A DNA stretch of 64,000 bases from Janibacter cremeus (lineage in GTDB: Bacteria > Actinomycetota > Actinomycetes > Actinomycetales > Dermatophilaceae), in the NCBI RefSeq assembly GCF_029395675.1, contig NZ_CP115184.1, positions 2,604,001-2,668,000 of the forward strand. Direction: 5' to 3'. Under the pieces are notes generated by a model, which was not told where the DNA came from, did not search any database, and saw nothing but the letters and a program-made list of their open reading frames with translations. A program made the translations under genes and the position numbers. Positions 32,178-40,864 of this stretch are shown here, in pieces (within the stretch, counting starts at the first letter, position 1; each line of letters begins with the position of its first letter).

Positions 32178-33749
32178 ATGACTCTCGCACCCGAGCAGAA
32201 GAAGACCAAGAAGCCGAAGAAGCTGTCGATGAAGGCCCGCTACGAGGCGCTCACGCGCGGCCTCGACTGGGAGCCCAGCTACGTCGACAAGGACGAGATG
32301 TTCCCGCACCTCGACTACGAGGGCATCAAGATCCACGACTGGGCGGCCTGGGAGGACCCCTTCCGCCTGACGATCGACGCCTACTGCAAGTACCAGGCCG
32401 AGAAGGACAAGCGCCTCTACGCCGTCCTCGACGGCTTCGCGCAGGGCCAGGGCCACCTCAGCCTCACCGATGCGTCCTACCTCAACGCGATGAAGATCTT
32501 CCTCCAGGGCGTGACGCCGCTGGAGTACGCCGCGCACCGCCACTTCGCCTACCTCGCGCGGCACTTCGCCGGCCCGGGCCCGCGCTTCGCGGCCCTGTGC
32601 CAGTCGATCGACGAGATCCGGCACATGCAGACCGAGATCCACACCCTGAGCAACTACAACAAGCTCTACTCGGGGATGCACAACTGGCCCGAGCACTTCG
32701 ACCGCGTCTGGTACCTGTCGGTGCCGAAGAGCTTCTTCGACGACGCGATGTCCTGCGGGCCCTTCGAGTTCCTCATCGCGGTCGGGTTCTCCTTCGAGTA
32801 CCTGCTGACCAACCTGCTCTTCGTGCCCTTCATGTCCGGGTCCTCGTTCAACGGCGACCTGCCGACGATGACCTTCGGCTTCTCGGCGCAGTCGGACGAG
32901 TCGCGGCACATGACCCTGGGCCTGGAGGCGATCAAGTTCCTCCTCGAGCAGGACGAGGACAACGTCGAGCTCGTCCAGGGCTGGATCGACAAGTGGTTCT
33001 GGCGCTCCTACCGCGTCACCGCGCTCGTCGCCCAGATGCTCGACTACATGCTTCCGCGCAAGGTGATGAGCTGGAAGGAGTCCTTCGAGCTGTACTTCGA
33101 GGAGCAGATGCTCGGTGGCCTCTTCGAGGACCTCGCCTTCTACGGCATCAAGCCCCCGCGCCACGTGGAGGACGCGATCCAGGAGAAGGAGCTGCTCTCC
33201 CACCAGGTGTACTGGACCCTCTACCAGTTCTCCTTCGCGGCGGGCTTCACCACGACGATGCCCTCCGAGGAGCACCTGAACTGGCTCTCCGAGTCCTACC
33301 CGGACACCTTCGACACGTACTTCCGGCCGCTGTGGGACAAGGAGGCGAAGAACCGCGAGAACGGCGGTCGCCACTTCGCCCCCGGTCTGCCCCAGCTGTG
33401 CCAGGTCTGCCAGGTCCCGATGCTCTTCACCGAGCCGGGCGACCCCACGACCTTGTGCCAGCGCGAGTCCGAGTTCGAGGGCGAGATCTACCACACCTGC
33501 TCCAACGGGTGTCAGTGGATCTTCGAGCGGGAGCCGGAGAAGTACCGCCAGGCCTGGCTGCCCGTGCACCAGATCCTCGCCGGCAACTGCGGCGGCCCGA
33601 CCGTCCCGGACGTGCTGGAGTGGTACGGCCTGCAGGACGGCGACGCCGGCGAGTACCTCGGCTCGAGGGACCACCAGAACTGGGTGGCGTGGCAGGGCGA
33701 GGCCGCTGCCGACACCGCCGCCCCGAGCGAGACGAAGGCAGGTGCCTGA
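32178..33749 (+). CDS. dmpN: Phenol hydroxylase P3 component (oxygenase alpha subunit, diiron)
   Basis: This 523-residue catalytic subunit holds the carboxylate-bridged diiron centre that hydroxylates phenol to catechol. Ligand motifs are VTPLEYAAHRHFAYL, DEIRHMQTEIH, FSFEYLLTNLL and SDESRHMTLGLEA. The C-terminal part has a Cys-rich YHS-type zinc site (LCQVCQVPMLF, YHTCSNGCQWIF), normal for the phenol hydroxylase branch. The ATG has an AGGAGGA RBS. Length and order (L-M-N-O-P) match pseudomonad dmp systems. Confidence 0.96.
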   Translation: MTLAPEQKKTKKPKKLSMKARYEALTRGLDWEPSYVDKDEMFPHLDYEGIKIHDWAAWEDPFRLTIDAYCKYQAEKDKRLYAVLDGFAQGQGHLSLTDASYLNAMKIFLQGVTPLEYAAHRHFAYLARHFAGPGPRFAALCQSIDEIRHMQTEIHTLSNYNKLYSGMHNWPEHFDRVWYLSVPKSFFDDAMSCGPFEFLIAVGFSFEYLLTNLLFVPFMSGSSFNGDLPTMTFGFSAQSDESRHMTLGLEAIKFLLEQDEDNVELVQGWIDKWFWRSYRVTALVAQMLDYMLPRKVMSWKESFELYFEEQMLGGLFEDLAFYGIKPPRHVEDAIQEKELLSHQVYWTLYQFSFAAGFTTTMPSEEHLNWLSESYPDTFDTYFRPLWDKEAKNRENGGRHFAPGLPQLCQVCQVPMLFTEPGDPTTLCQRESEFEGEIYHTCSNGCQWIFEREPEKYRQAWLPVHQILAGNCGGPTVPDVLEWYGLQDGDAGEYLGSRDHQNWVAWQGEAAADTAAPSETKAGA

Positions 33750-33750
33750 C

Positions 33751-34077
33751 ATGACGATCAAGAGCATCGGGGAGTACGACTTCCCCTCCCGGTCCGCGCA
33801 GGAGAACTACGGCGACGACCAGCTGGTCAGCGTCTGGTTCCAGAACACCATGTGGTTCGCCTCCCCGGCGATGTTCCGCGCCCCGCGGGAGATGACGTGG
33901 GGTGACTTCAAGGCCCAGATGTTCGTGCCCTTCGCCCAGGAGGACCCGGACTACGACCCGGACGCCCCGCGGACGTGGACCCTGCACGGTTCCCCCTTCG
34001 AGCCCGAGGACGGCCAGACGCTGTCCGAGCTCGGCGTCCGCCACAAGGACGTCATCGGCACCCGCGTGGCCGCCTGA
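33751..34077 (+). CDS. dmpO: Phenol hydroxylase P4 component (oxygenase gamma subunit)
   Basis: This 108-residue protein is of the DmpO/TomA4 family: RSAQENYGDDQLVSVWFQNTMWF, quoted in part as GDDQLVSVWFQNTMWF, APREMTWGDFKAQMF and LSELGVRHKDVIGTRV. It is the small subunit of the oxygenase. I chose the ATG at 33751, one base after the dmpN stop. Confidence 0.93.
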   Translation: MTIKSIGEYDFPSRSAQENYGDDQLVSVWFQNTMWFASPAMFRAPREMTWGDFKAQMFVPFAQEDPDYDPDAPRTWTLHGSPFEPEDGQTLSELGVRHKDVIGTRVAA

Positions 34078-34114
34078 CCCAGCCCTCCCCCTTCGTCCCG
34101 CTCGAGGAGCACCC

Positions 34115-35224
34115 ATGACCAAGTACACGATCACCGTCGAGCCCGTCGGGCGCGAGGTCCAGTGCGACGAGGACCAGACGATCCTCGACGCCTGCCTGCG
34201 GGCCGGGGTGTGGTTGCCGCACAGCTGCACCCACGGCACCTGCGCCACCTGCAAGGTCGACAAGCTCGACGGTGAGGTCGACCTGGGTGAGGCGAGCAGC
34301 TTCGCCCTCATGGACTTCGAGCGGGACGAGGGGAAGATGCTCACGTGCTGCGCCAAGCCGCGCGAGGACGTGACGCTGGAGGCCGATCTCGACGTCGACG
34401 AGGACCTGGAGGTCCACCCGGTCCAGGACTTCACCGGGACCGTCGTCGTCCTCGAGGACATCGCCGAGCAGACCAGGCGCCTCGTCGTCGAGCTCGACCG
34501 CGAGATCGGCTTCAATGCCGGTCAGTACATGAAGTTCACCGTCCCCGCCGCCGAGGTCGACGGGGTCGCGGTCGGGGAGGTGGACCGGACCTGGTCGATC
34601 GCCTCTCCCCCCGATGAGACGACGCGCCTGGAGTTCCACATCCGCAACGTCGCGGGTGGTCGCGGCACCGACGGCTGGGTCTTCGGCGGTCTGGCGAAGG
34701 GGGACCAGGTGCGCCTGTCGGGTCCGTACGGCCGGTTCGTCCTGCGGACGAGCGACGACAAGCACGCGATCCTCGTCGGTGGCGGGACGGGCGTGGCTCC
34801 CCTGAAGTCGATGGTCCGCCACGCCCTCGAGGCGGGCGAGTACGAGGGCGACCTCACGCTCTACGCCGGTGGCCGCACCCGGGCGTGGCTCTACGACGTC
34901 GACGCCTTCCGTGACCTGGCCGAGGAGTACGAGGCGTTCACGTACCGACCCTGTCTCTCCGACGAGACCCCCGAGGAGGTGGCGGCCTCCGGTGACGACC
35001 CGGACGCCTACGCCTACGGCATGGTCACCGACGTCATCGAGGCCGACCACCAGCGGTTGATCGGCTGCCGCGGTTACCTCTGTGGCCCGCCACCGATGGT
35101 CGACGCGGCCCTGAAGACGCTGATGAGCCGACGGCTCTTCCCCCGGGACATCTTCCGTGAGGACTTCTTCGACGAGTCGGACAAGAACGACTCCGGGCTG
35201 AAGAGTCCCCTGATCAAGCGATGA
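34115..35224 (+). CDS. dmpP: Phenol hydroxylase P5 component (NADH reductase)
   Basis: This 369-residue iron-sulfur flavoprotein has an N-terminal [2Fe-2S] domain (LPHSCTHGTCATCKVDKL, distal LTCCAKP), a FAD domain (NAGQYMKFTVP, RTWSIASPP) and an NADH domain (AILVGGGTGVAPLKSM, GYLCGPPPMVD). It passes electrons from NADH to the diiron centre. The ATG at 34115 follows a GAGGAG. The stop is one base from the convergent iclR gene, so no terminator separates them. Confidence 0.95.
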   Translation: MTKYTITVEPVGREVQCDEDQTILDACLRAGVWLPHSCTHGTCATCKVDKLDGEVDLGEASSFALMDFERDEGKMLTCCAKPREDVTLEADLDVDEDLEVHPVQDFTGTVVVLEDIAEQTRRLVVELDREIGFNAGQYMKFTVPAAEVDGVAVGEVDRTWSIASPPDETTRLEFHIRNVAGGRGTDGWVFGGLAKGDQVRLSGPYGRFVLRTSDDKHAILVGGGTGVAPLKSMVRHALEAGEYEGDLTLYAGGRTRAWLYDVDAFRDLAEEYEAFTYRPCLSDETPEEVAASGDDPDAYAYGMVTDVIEADHQRLIGCRGYLCGPPPMVDAALKTLMSRRLFPRDIFREDFFDESDKNDSGLKSPLIKR

Positions 35225-35225
35225 C

Positions 35226-36029
35226 TCACAGGCCGGCGTCCCGCAGCAGTCGCGAGATCGTGAATGCTGCGGTGCGCACGGCCACCCCCAACCGGTCCAG
35301 GTCCATCCGCTGGGTGTGCCCGGTCACCGAGATCGCCGCCCGGATGCGTTTGTCCGCCCCGAAGACGGGGGCGGCCACGCAGGAGATGCCCGGGTGGGAC
35401 TCCTCGTGGTCGTAGGAGGTGCCCACCGAGCGGATGTTCTGCAGGTCCCGGGCGAGGCCACCCGGGGTGACGATGGTCCGCGGGGTCATCGCCGGCAGGC
35501 CGGCCTCGATCCGCTCCTTGACCACCGAGCGCGGCGAGTAGGCGAGCATCGCCTTGCCGACGCCCGTGGCATGGGCGGGCAATCGACCGCCGATGGTCGA
35601 GGACAGCGGGAGGCCGCCGTGGACGATGGCGATGTAGACGACGTCGACGCCGTCGAGCGCGGCGAGGTGGACCTGCCGGTCCGTGGCCCGGTGCAGGTCG
35701 TCCATCAGCGGGCGGGCCACGTCGGTGAGCGTGCGCGGGAGGGTGACCCGCGAGCCGAGCTCGAAGAGGCGCACCCCCAGGTCAAGCCGGGAGCCCTCGG
35801 TGCGCTTGAGGATCCGCTCCTCCACCAGCTGCGCCACGAGGCGGTGCACCGTCCCCTTCGCCAGCCCGGTCGCCGCGGCCAGCTCGCTGATCCCGAGCGG
35901 CCCGGGAGCGGCCTCGAGGGCGCTGAGGACCGCGCTCACGCGCCCCACGACGGAGATCGGCGGGCCGTTTCGATCAGCGGAACGCATTCCTTGATCATGC
36001 CCGTAATCGGGGCGACAGTACAGACACAT
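35226..36029 (-). CDS. IclR-family transcriptional regulator 1
   Basis: This protein of 267 residues (253 if it starts at 35987) has an N-terminal winged helix (ISELAAATGLAKGTVHRLVAQL) and an IclR effector domain (LPAHATGVGKAMLAYSPR, GISCVAAPVFGADKRIRAAISVTG). The start is uncertain: the ATG at 36029 has no RBS, and the ATG at 35987 has AAGGA but too close. The regulatory motif at 35966-35984 would lie in the first codons either way. It diverges from the second iclR gene. Confidence 0.9.
   Translation of the reverse strand: MCLYCRPDYGHDQGMRSADRNGPPISVVGRVSAVLSALEAAPGPLGISELAAATGLAKGTVHRLVAQLVEERILKRTEGSRLDLGVRLFELGSRVTLPRTLTDVARPLMDDLHRATDRQVHLAALDGVDVVYIAIVHGGLPLSSTIGGRLPAHATGVGKAMLAYSPRSVVKERIEAGLPAMTPRTIVTPGGLARDLQNIRSVGTSYDHEESHPGISCVAAPVFGADKRIRAAISVTGHTQRMDLDRLGVAVRTAAFTISRLLRDAGL
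35966..35984. promoter_or_regulatory. CGTTC-N9-GAACG-like motif at the 5-prime end of iclR 1
   Basis: CGTTT CGATCAGCG GAACG differs from the two other copies by one base in an arm. It overlaps the first codons of the iclR gene and could mediate autoregulation or control of the divergent gene. GGAA-CGCA-TTCC at 35979-35990 adds a second small inverted repeat. Confidence 0.42.
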
Positions 36030-36052
36030 CGAGCCAGAGAAGGGCGGCCGAG

Positions 36053-36868
36053 ATGACCACCGCGACTCACGACCCCTCCATCGAGACCGTCAGCGACAGT
36101 GCCTGGTGCACGTCGACCCCCCGACGAGGGACGGCCGGCGGGCTGCGCTCCGTCGGGACGGCCCTCGACGTCCTCGAGTGCTTCGCGATGGACAGCACGC
36201 TGGGTGTCTCCGACGTCGCACGGCGGCTCGGGGTCGCCAAGTCGACGGCACACCGCGTCCTGACCACGCTGGCCGGCCGCGGGTTCGTCGAGCAGGACGC
36301 CAGCGGGTCCTACCGCCTCGGTCTGCACCTCTACGAGCTCGGGATGCTCTCCCACGCCCGCAACGGGCTGCGCCACGTGGCCCTGCCGGTGATGCAGGCC
36401 GTTGCGGACCAGACCGGTCACACCGTCAACCTCGGTGTCCCGGACGGGGCCGACGTGGTCTTCGTCGAGCGCATCGAGTCGGTGGACGGCGTGCGGATCC
36501 TCGGCCACACCGGTCGTCGCCAGCCCGCCCACTGCACCAGCTCCGGTGTCGTCATCGCCGCCTTCAACCCCGGCGTCGACCGGGAGCGTCGCCACGCGGG
36601 GTTCCCCCCGAAGGCGAAGGGGACGATCCGGCGGGTCGAGGACTGGGACCGGGCGCTGACCGACGTGCGCCGCCGTGGCCACGCCGCGCTGCACTCCGGG
36701 TCCTTCACCGACGCCAGCTCCGTCGCCGTGCCGATCCGGGTCCACGGCCAGGCCGTCGGCTCCATCTCCGTGCTCGGCCCGACCCCGCTCATCGAGCCCG
36801 ACATGCGTCGGGTGGTCCCGCTGCTCACGGCAGCCGCCAACCGCATCGCCAAGCAGTACTCCGCCTGA
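36053..36868 (+). CDS. IclR-family transcriptional regulator 2
   Basis: This 271-residue regulator has a winged helix (VSDVARRLGVAKSTAHRVLTTL) and effector domain (PAHCTSSGVVIAAFNPG, SSVAVPIRVHGQAVGSISVLGP). It is transcribed toward the lower-pathway operon and separated from it by two palindromes and an operator-like motif. Together with the divergent iclR gene it probably controls phenol hydroxylase and the meta-pathway genes. RBS GAAGGGCGG. Confidence 0.92.
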   Translation: MTTATHDPSIETVSDSAWCTSTPRRGTAGGLRSVGTALDVLECFAMDSTLGVSDVARRLGVAKSTAHRVLTTLAGRGFVEQDASGSYRLGLHLYELGMLSHARNGLRHVALPVMQAVADQTGHTVNLGVPDGADVVFVERIESVDGVRILGHTGRRQPAHCTSSGVVIAAFNPGVDRERRHAGFPPKAKGTIRRVEDWDRALTDVRRRGHAALHSGSFTDASSVAVPIRVHGQAVGSISVLGPTPLIEPDMRRVVPLLTAAANRIAKQYSA

Positions 36869-36881
36869 CACATCCCGACCC

Positions 36882-36935
36882 CGCAACTGCCTGGGCAGTT
36901 GCGCGCAGACACCCGCAACTGCCTAGGCAGTTGCG
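36882..36935. repeat. Two tandem 22-bp palindromes
   Basis: CGCAACTGCC-TG-GGCAGTTGCG at 36882-36903 and CGCAACTGCC-TA-GGCAGTTGCG at 36914-36935 are perfect inverted repeats, 32 bases start to start (about three helical turns). They lie between iclR 2 and the lower operon. Each could form a transcript hairpin (terminator) or be a dimer binding site; the helical spacing favours protein binding. Confidence 0.8.
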
Positions 36936-36946
36936 AGATCCGCGCT

Positions 36947-36965
36947 CGTTCCCACCACGGGAACG
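36947..36965. promoter_or_regulatory. CGTTC-N9-GAACG motif upstream of the lower meta operon
   Basis: CGTTC CCACCACGG GAACG is a perfect inverted repeat with arms CGTTCCC/GGGAACG. It lies 31 bases before the dmpE start and has the same 19-bp architecture as the site upstream of phenol hydroxylase. Confidence 0.52.
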
Positions 36966-36996
36966 ACCCATGATTCCGACGAAGGGCAGTCCTAGC

Positions 36997-37800
36997 GTGA
37001 CGACCATGGAAACGTCCACGACCACCCGGACCGATGCGGCCCGGGTCCTGCTGCAGGCGTATGCCAGCGGCGTCCCCACCGCCCCGCTCACGGCGCAGTT
37101 CGACGGGCTGACCGTCGAGGACGCCTATGCGATCCAGCTCGAGCAGGTGGCGAGCTGGACCGCCGCGGGCCGCACGGTCATCGGGCACAAGGTCGGCCTG
37201 ACCTCCGCCGCGATGCAGAAGCAGCTCGGCGTGGACCAGCCCGACTTCGGCCACCTCATGGACGACTTCGTCCACCTCGAGCACCAGGCGATCCCGCTCG
37301 GGGGCTACCTCCAGCCGCGCATCGAGCCGGAGATCGCCTTCGTCCTGCGCAAGCCGCTCACCGGGCCCGGCGTGACCGTCACCCAGGCGATCGACGCCGT
37401 CGACTACGTCCTGCCGGCCCTGGAGATCGTCGACAGCCGGGTCGCCGACTGGAAGATCACGCTCGTCGACACCATCGCCGACAACGCGAGCTCCGGCGGC
37501 TTCGTCCTCGGCTCCACGCCGACACGGCTGCAGGACGTCGACCTGCGCCTGACCGGGTGCGTCTTCTCCAGCAACTCCCGCATCGTCGGGACCGGGGCCG
37601 GCGGCGCCGTCCTCGGGTCCCCGATCACCAGCCTCGTGTGGCTGGCCAACACGGTCGGTGCCCTCGGCACCACCCTCGAGGCCGGTCACGTCATCCTCCC
37701 CGGGTCCGTCACCTCGATGGTCCCGGTCGCCGCGGGCGACGTCCTCACCGCGACCTTCGCCGGTCTCGGCAGCGTGACCGCCCGCTTTGCAGACAAGTGA
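36997..37800 (+). CDS. dmpE: 2-oxopent-4-enoate (2-hydroxypenta-2,4-dienoate) hydratase
   Basis: This 267-residue member of the hydratase/decarboxylase family converts 2-hydroxypenta-2,4-dienoate to 4-hydroxy-2-oxovalerate. Metal-site motifs are [30 protein letters not shown] and [11 protein letters not shown] with [12 protein letters not shown] chose GTG 36997, 10 bases after GAAGGG; ATG 37006 is an alternative. It heads the E-F-G-H-I-C operon. It is homologous to the decarboxylase at 39850. Confidence 0.9.
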   Translation: MTTMETSTTTRTDAARVLLQAYASGVPTAPLTAQFDGLTVEDAYAIQLEQVASWTAAGRTVIGHKVGLTSAAMQKQLGVDQPDFGHLMDDFVHLEHQAIPLGGYLQPRIEPEIAFVLRKPLTGPGVTVTQAIDAVDYVLPALEIVDSRVADWKITLVDTIADNASSGGFVLGSTPTRLQDVDLRLTGCVFSSNSRIVGTGAGGAVLGSPITSLVWLANTVGALGTTLEAGHVILPGSVTSMVPVAAGDVLTATFAGLGSVTARFADK

Positions 37801-37811
37801 AAGGTGAACCC

Positions 37812-38789
37812 ATGACGCAGCGCACCCAGGGAACGGCCGCGATCGTCGGACCGGGCAACATCGGCACGGACCTGATGTTCAAGCTCATGCGACGCTCGAA
37901 CGTCCTCCAGCCGCGCTACATGGTCGGGGTCGACCCGTCCAGCGACGGCCTGCGCCGGGCCAAGACCCTCGGCCTCGAGGCCAGCCACGAGGGCGTCGAC
38001 TGGTTGCTCGCCCAGGACGAGCTGCCCGATGTCGTCTTCGAGTGCACCTCCGCGAAGGCGCACGAGGCCAACGCGCCCAAGTACGCGGAGGCGGGCATCC
38101 TCGCCGTCGACCTCACCCCCGCGGCCGTGGGCCCCTACCTCTGCCCGCCGGTCAACCTCGACTTCAACCTCGACGCGCAGAACGTCAACATGATCACCTG
38201 CGGCGGGCAGGCGACGACGCCGATCGTCGCCGCGGTCTCCGACGTCGTCGACGTCCCCTACGCCGAGATCGTCGCGTCGATCTCCAGCAAGTCCGCCGGT
38301 CCCGGCACCCGGGCCAACATCGACGAGTTCACCGAGACCACGAGTGAGGCGCTCGAGGTCGTCGGTGGCGCCAAGACCGGCAAGGCGATCATCATCCTCA
38401 ACCCGGTCGAGCCGCCGCTGATGATGCGCAACACCGTCTTCTGCGCCATCCCGCAGGAGGCCGCCGAGGCCGGACCGCTCCACGACCGCGTCCAGGAGTC
38501 GATCGCCGCGATGGTCGCGCGCGTGCAGGAGTACGTGCCCGGCTACCACCTGCGTACCGACCCGCAGTTCGACCACGCCCGCGACCTGTGGAACGGCATG
38601 GCCCGGGTCACCGTCCCGATCGAGGTCAAGGGGCGCGGGGACTACCTGCCGGAGTACGCCGGCAACCTTGACATCATCACGTCCGCTGCCGCCCGCGTGG
38701 GCGACATGATGGTCGCGCACCGCCTGGGGGTCGACTCCGGCTGGGTCGCCTCCGACGCAGCGAAGACCGCCCAGGAGGTTTCCGCATGA
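37812..38789 (+). CDS. dmpF: Acetaldehyde dehydrogenase (acylating)
   Basis: This 325-residue enzyme converts acetaldehyde, CoA and NAD to acetyl-CoA. The Rossmann motif is [16 protein letters not shown], the catalytic Cys lies in [11 protein letters not shown], and the C-terminal segment [18 protein letters not shown] is typical. It forms a channelling complex with the aldolase DmpG, whose ATG overlaps its stop (ATGA). RBS AAGGTG. Confidence 0.96.
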   Translation: MTQRTQGTAAIVGPGNIGTDLMFKLMRRSNVLQPRYMVGVDPSSDGLRRAKTLGLEASHEGVDWLLAQDELPDVVFECTSAKAHEANAPKYAEAGILAVDLTPAAVGPYLCPPVNLDFNLDAQNVNMITCGGQATTPIVAAVSDVVDVPYAEIVASISSKSAGPGTRANIDEFTETTSEALEVVGGAKTGKAIIILNPVEPPLMMRNTVFCAIPQEAAEAGPLHDRVQESIAAMVARVQEYVPGYHLRTDPQFDHARDLWNGMARVTVPIEVKGRGDYLPEYAGNLDIITSAAARVGDMMVAHRLGVDSGWVASDAAKTAQEVSA

Positions 38790-39853
38790 GCACCAGCACC
38801 AACACCGCCCCCTCGCCCGTGCTCTTCGACGGTGACGTCGACGTGCGGATCACCGACACCACCCTCCGGGACGGGTCGCACGCGCAGTCGCACCAGTTCA
38901 CCGAGGAGCAGGTCCGCACCACCGTGCGCGCCCTCGACGACGCCGGGGTCCAGGTCATCGAGGTGACCCACGGCGACGGCCTCGGCGGCAGCTCCTTCAA
39001 CTACGGCTTCTCCGCCGTCGACGAGATGGCCCTGGTCAAGGCGGCCGTCGCCGAGGCGCGGCAGGCCAGGATCGCCGTGCTCATGCTCCCGGGCCTGGGC
39101 ACCGTCGAGAAGCTGCACGAGGCGCACGAGATGGGCGCCCAGATCGCCCGCATCGCCACGCACAGCACCGAGGCCGACGTCTCGATCCAGCACTTTGGTG
39201 CCGCCCGTGACCTCGGCATGGAGACCGTCGGCTTCCTCATGCTCAGCCACATGAACACGCCCGAGGGCCTGGCCAAGCAGGCCCGCATCATGGTCGACGC
39301 CGGCTGCCAGTGCGTCTACGTCGTCGACAGCGCCGGCGCCCTCATCCTCGAGGACGTCTCCGACCGCGTCTCGGCGATCATCGCCGAGATCGGCACGGAC
39401 GCCCAGGTCGGCTACCACGGGCACCAGAACATGTCCTTCGGCGTGGCCAACTCGGTGCTCGCCTACCGGGCCGGGGCCCGCCAGATCGACGGCTCGCTCC
39501 GCGCCCTCGGCGCCGGTGCCGGTAACTCGCCCACCGAGGTCCTCGCGACCGCGTTCGAGCGACTCGACATCAAGACGGGTATCGATCTGGGCGCCATCCT
39601 CGGTGCGGCCGAGGACGTCGTCACCCCGATCATCCGCCGGATGCCGGTCATGGACCGTTCGTCGATCACCCAGGGCTACGCGGGGGTGTACAGCTCCTTC
39701 CTCATCCACGCGGAGCGTGCCGCGGAACGCTACGGCGTCCCGGCCCACGAGATCCTGACCAAGGTCGGCGAGTACGGCTACGTCGGCGGCCAGGAGGACA
39801 TGATCATCGACGTGGCCATCGAGCTGCGCGACGCCGGGAAGGTGAGCGCATGA
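38786..39853 (+). CDS. dmpG: 4-hydroxy-2-oxovalerate aldolase
   Basis: This 355-residue HMG-CoA-lyase-like aldolase splits 4-hydroxy-2-oxovalerate into pyruvate and acetaldehyde. The metal/catalytic motifs are [15 protein letters not shown] and [16 protein letters not shown]; the C-terminal DmpG communication domain ([24 protein letters not shown], quoted in part) is present. It is coupled by overlaps to both dmpF and dmpH. Confidence 0.96.
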   Translation: MSTSTNTAPSPVLFDGDVDVRITDTTLRDGSHAQSHQFTEEQVRTTVRALDDAGVQVIEVTHGDGLGGSSFNYGFSAVDEMALVKAAVAEARQARIAVLMLPGLGTVEKLHEAHEMGAQIARIATHSTEADVSIQHFGAARDLGMETVGFLMLSHMNTPEGLAKQARIMVDAGCQCVYVVDSAGALILEDVSDRVSAIIAEIGTDAQVGYHGHQNMSFGVANSVLAYRAGARQIDGSLRALGAGAGNSPTEVLATAFERLDIKTGIDLGAILGAAEDVVTPIIRRMPVMDRSSITQGYAGVYSSFLIHAERAAERYGVPAHEILTKVGEYGYVGGQEDMIIDVAIELRDAGKVSA

Positions 39854-40635
39854 GTGCCTGGACCGTCGAGTCCGTGGCGACCGAGCTCCTCGCCTGCGAG
39901 GCAGAGCGCCGCGACCGGGTGAAGTTCACCGACGAGTGGCCCGAGCTGGACGTGGCCACCGGCTACGAGATCCAGGACCTCACCCTCCAGCGGCGCCTGG
40001 ACCGGGGCGAGCACCTCGTCGGCATCAAGCTCGGCCTCACCTCCCGGGCCAAGCAGCAGCGCATGGGGGTGGACACCCCCTTCGTCGCGTGGCTGACCGA
40101 CGCCATGGTGCTGCCGGCCGGCGACCCGGTCCCCCAGGAGAAGCTGATCCACCCGCGCATCGAGCCGGAGCTCGTCTTCGTCATGGGCGAGCGTCTCGAG
40201 GGACCCGGCGTGACCGCCGCCCAGGCGATGGCCGCCGTGGACCAGGTCCTCGGCGGCGCCGAGGTCATCGACAGCCGGTACAAGGACTTCAAGTTCGCCG
40301 CCGGTGACGTCATCGCCGACAACGCCAGCTCCGGTGCCTACGTCACCGGGCCCGTCTCCCTTCCCCCGAGCGAGCTCGACCTCTCCCTCGAGGCCGTCCT
40401 CGTCGAGGTCGACGGAGAGGTCGTGGACTCGGCGACCGGCGCCGCCGTCCAGGGGCACCCGGGCGAGGCGCTCGCGCTCGCGGCCAACGACCTGGCCAAG
40501 CGCGGTCACGCCATCGAGGCCGGCTGGGTCGTCCTCACCGGTGGGATGACCGACGCGCAGTTCGCACCCCCCGGCTCATCGGTCTCCTGCCACTTCACCA
40601 ACCTCGGCTCGGTCCGCATCCACGGGGGCGAGTGA
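39850..40635 (+). CDS. dmpH: 2-oxo-3-hexenedioate (4-oxalocrotonate) decarboxylase
   Basis: This 261-residue enzyme is a paralogue of DmpE, with [33 protein letters not shown] and [11 protein letters not shown] motifs. It decarboxylates 2-oxo-3-hexenedioate in the dehydrogenative branch. The placement next to dmpI and dmpC supports the decarboxylase rather than hydratase call. The ATG overlaps the dmpG stop. Confidence 0.92.
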   Translation: MSAWTVESVATELLACEAERRDRVKFTDEWPELDVATGYEIQDLTLQRRLDRGEHLVGIKLGLTSRAKQQRMGVDTPFVAWLTDAMVLPAGDPVPQEKLIHPRIEPELVFVMGERLEGPGVTAAQAMAAVDQVLGGAEVIDSRYKDFKFAAGDVIADNASSGAYVTGPVSLPPSELDLSLEAVLVEVDGEVVDSATGAAVQGHPGEALALAANDLAKRGHAIEAGWVVLTGGMTDAQFAPPGSSVSCHFTNLGSVRIHGGE

Positions 40636-40636
40636 C

Positions 40637-40864
40637 GTGCCGATCGTCCAGGTCACCCTGACCGAGGGCCGCTCGCCGGAAACCATCCGCTCGATGATCT
40701 CCGCCGTGACCCAGGCGATGGTCGACACGGGCGTGGCACCCAAGGACAACGTGCGTGTCCTCGTCAACGAGATCCCCACCGAGCACTTCGCTGCCGGTGA
40801 CACCACCATCGCCGAGCGGCACGCGGGCCGGACGGCCGACAACGAGAAGGAAGACCAGTCGTGA
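40637..40864 (+). CDS. dmpI: 4-oxalocrotonate tautomerase
   Basis: This 75-residue tautomerase begins MPIVQVTLTEGRSPETIRSMI, so removal of Met exposes the catalytic Pro1; Arg residues at positions 12 and 39-like are seen in EGR and NVRVLVNEI. It isomerises 2-hydroxymuconate. A GTG start lies one base after the dmpH stop, and its stop overlaps the next GTG. The C-terminus is about 10 residues longer than the classic 62-residue enzyme. Confidence 0.93.
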   Translation: MPIVQVTLTEGRSPETIRSMISAVTQAMVDTGVAPKDNVRVLVNEIPTEHFAAGDTTIAERHAGRTADNEKEDQS

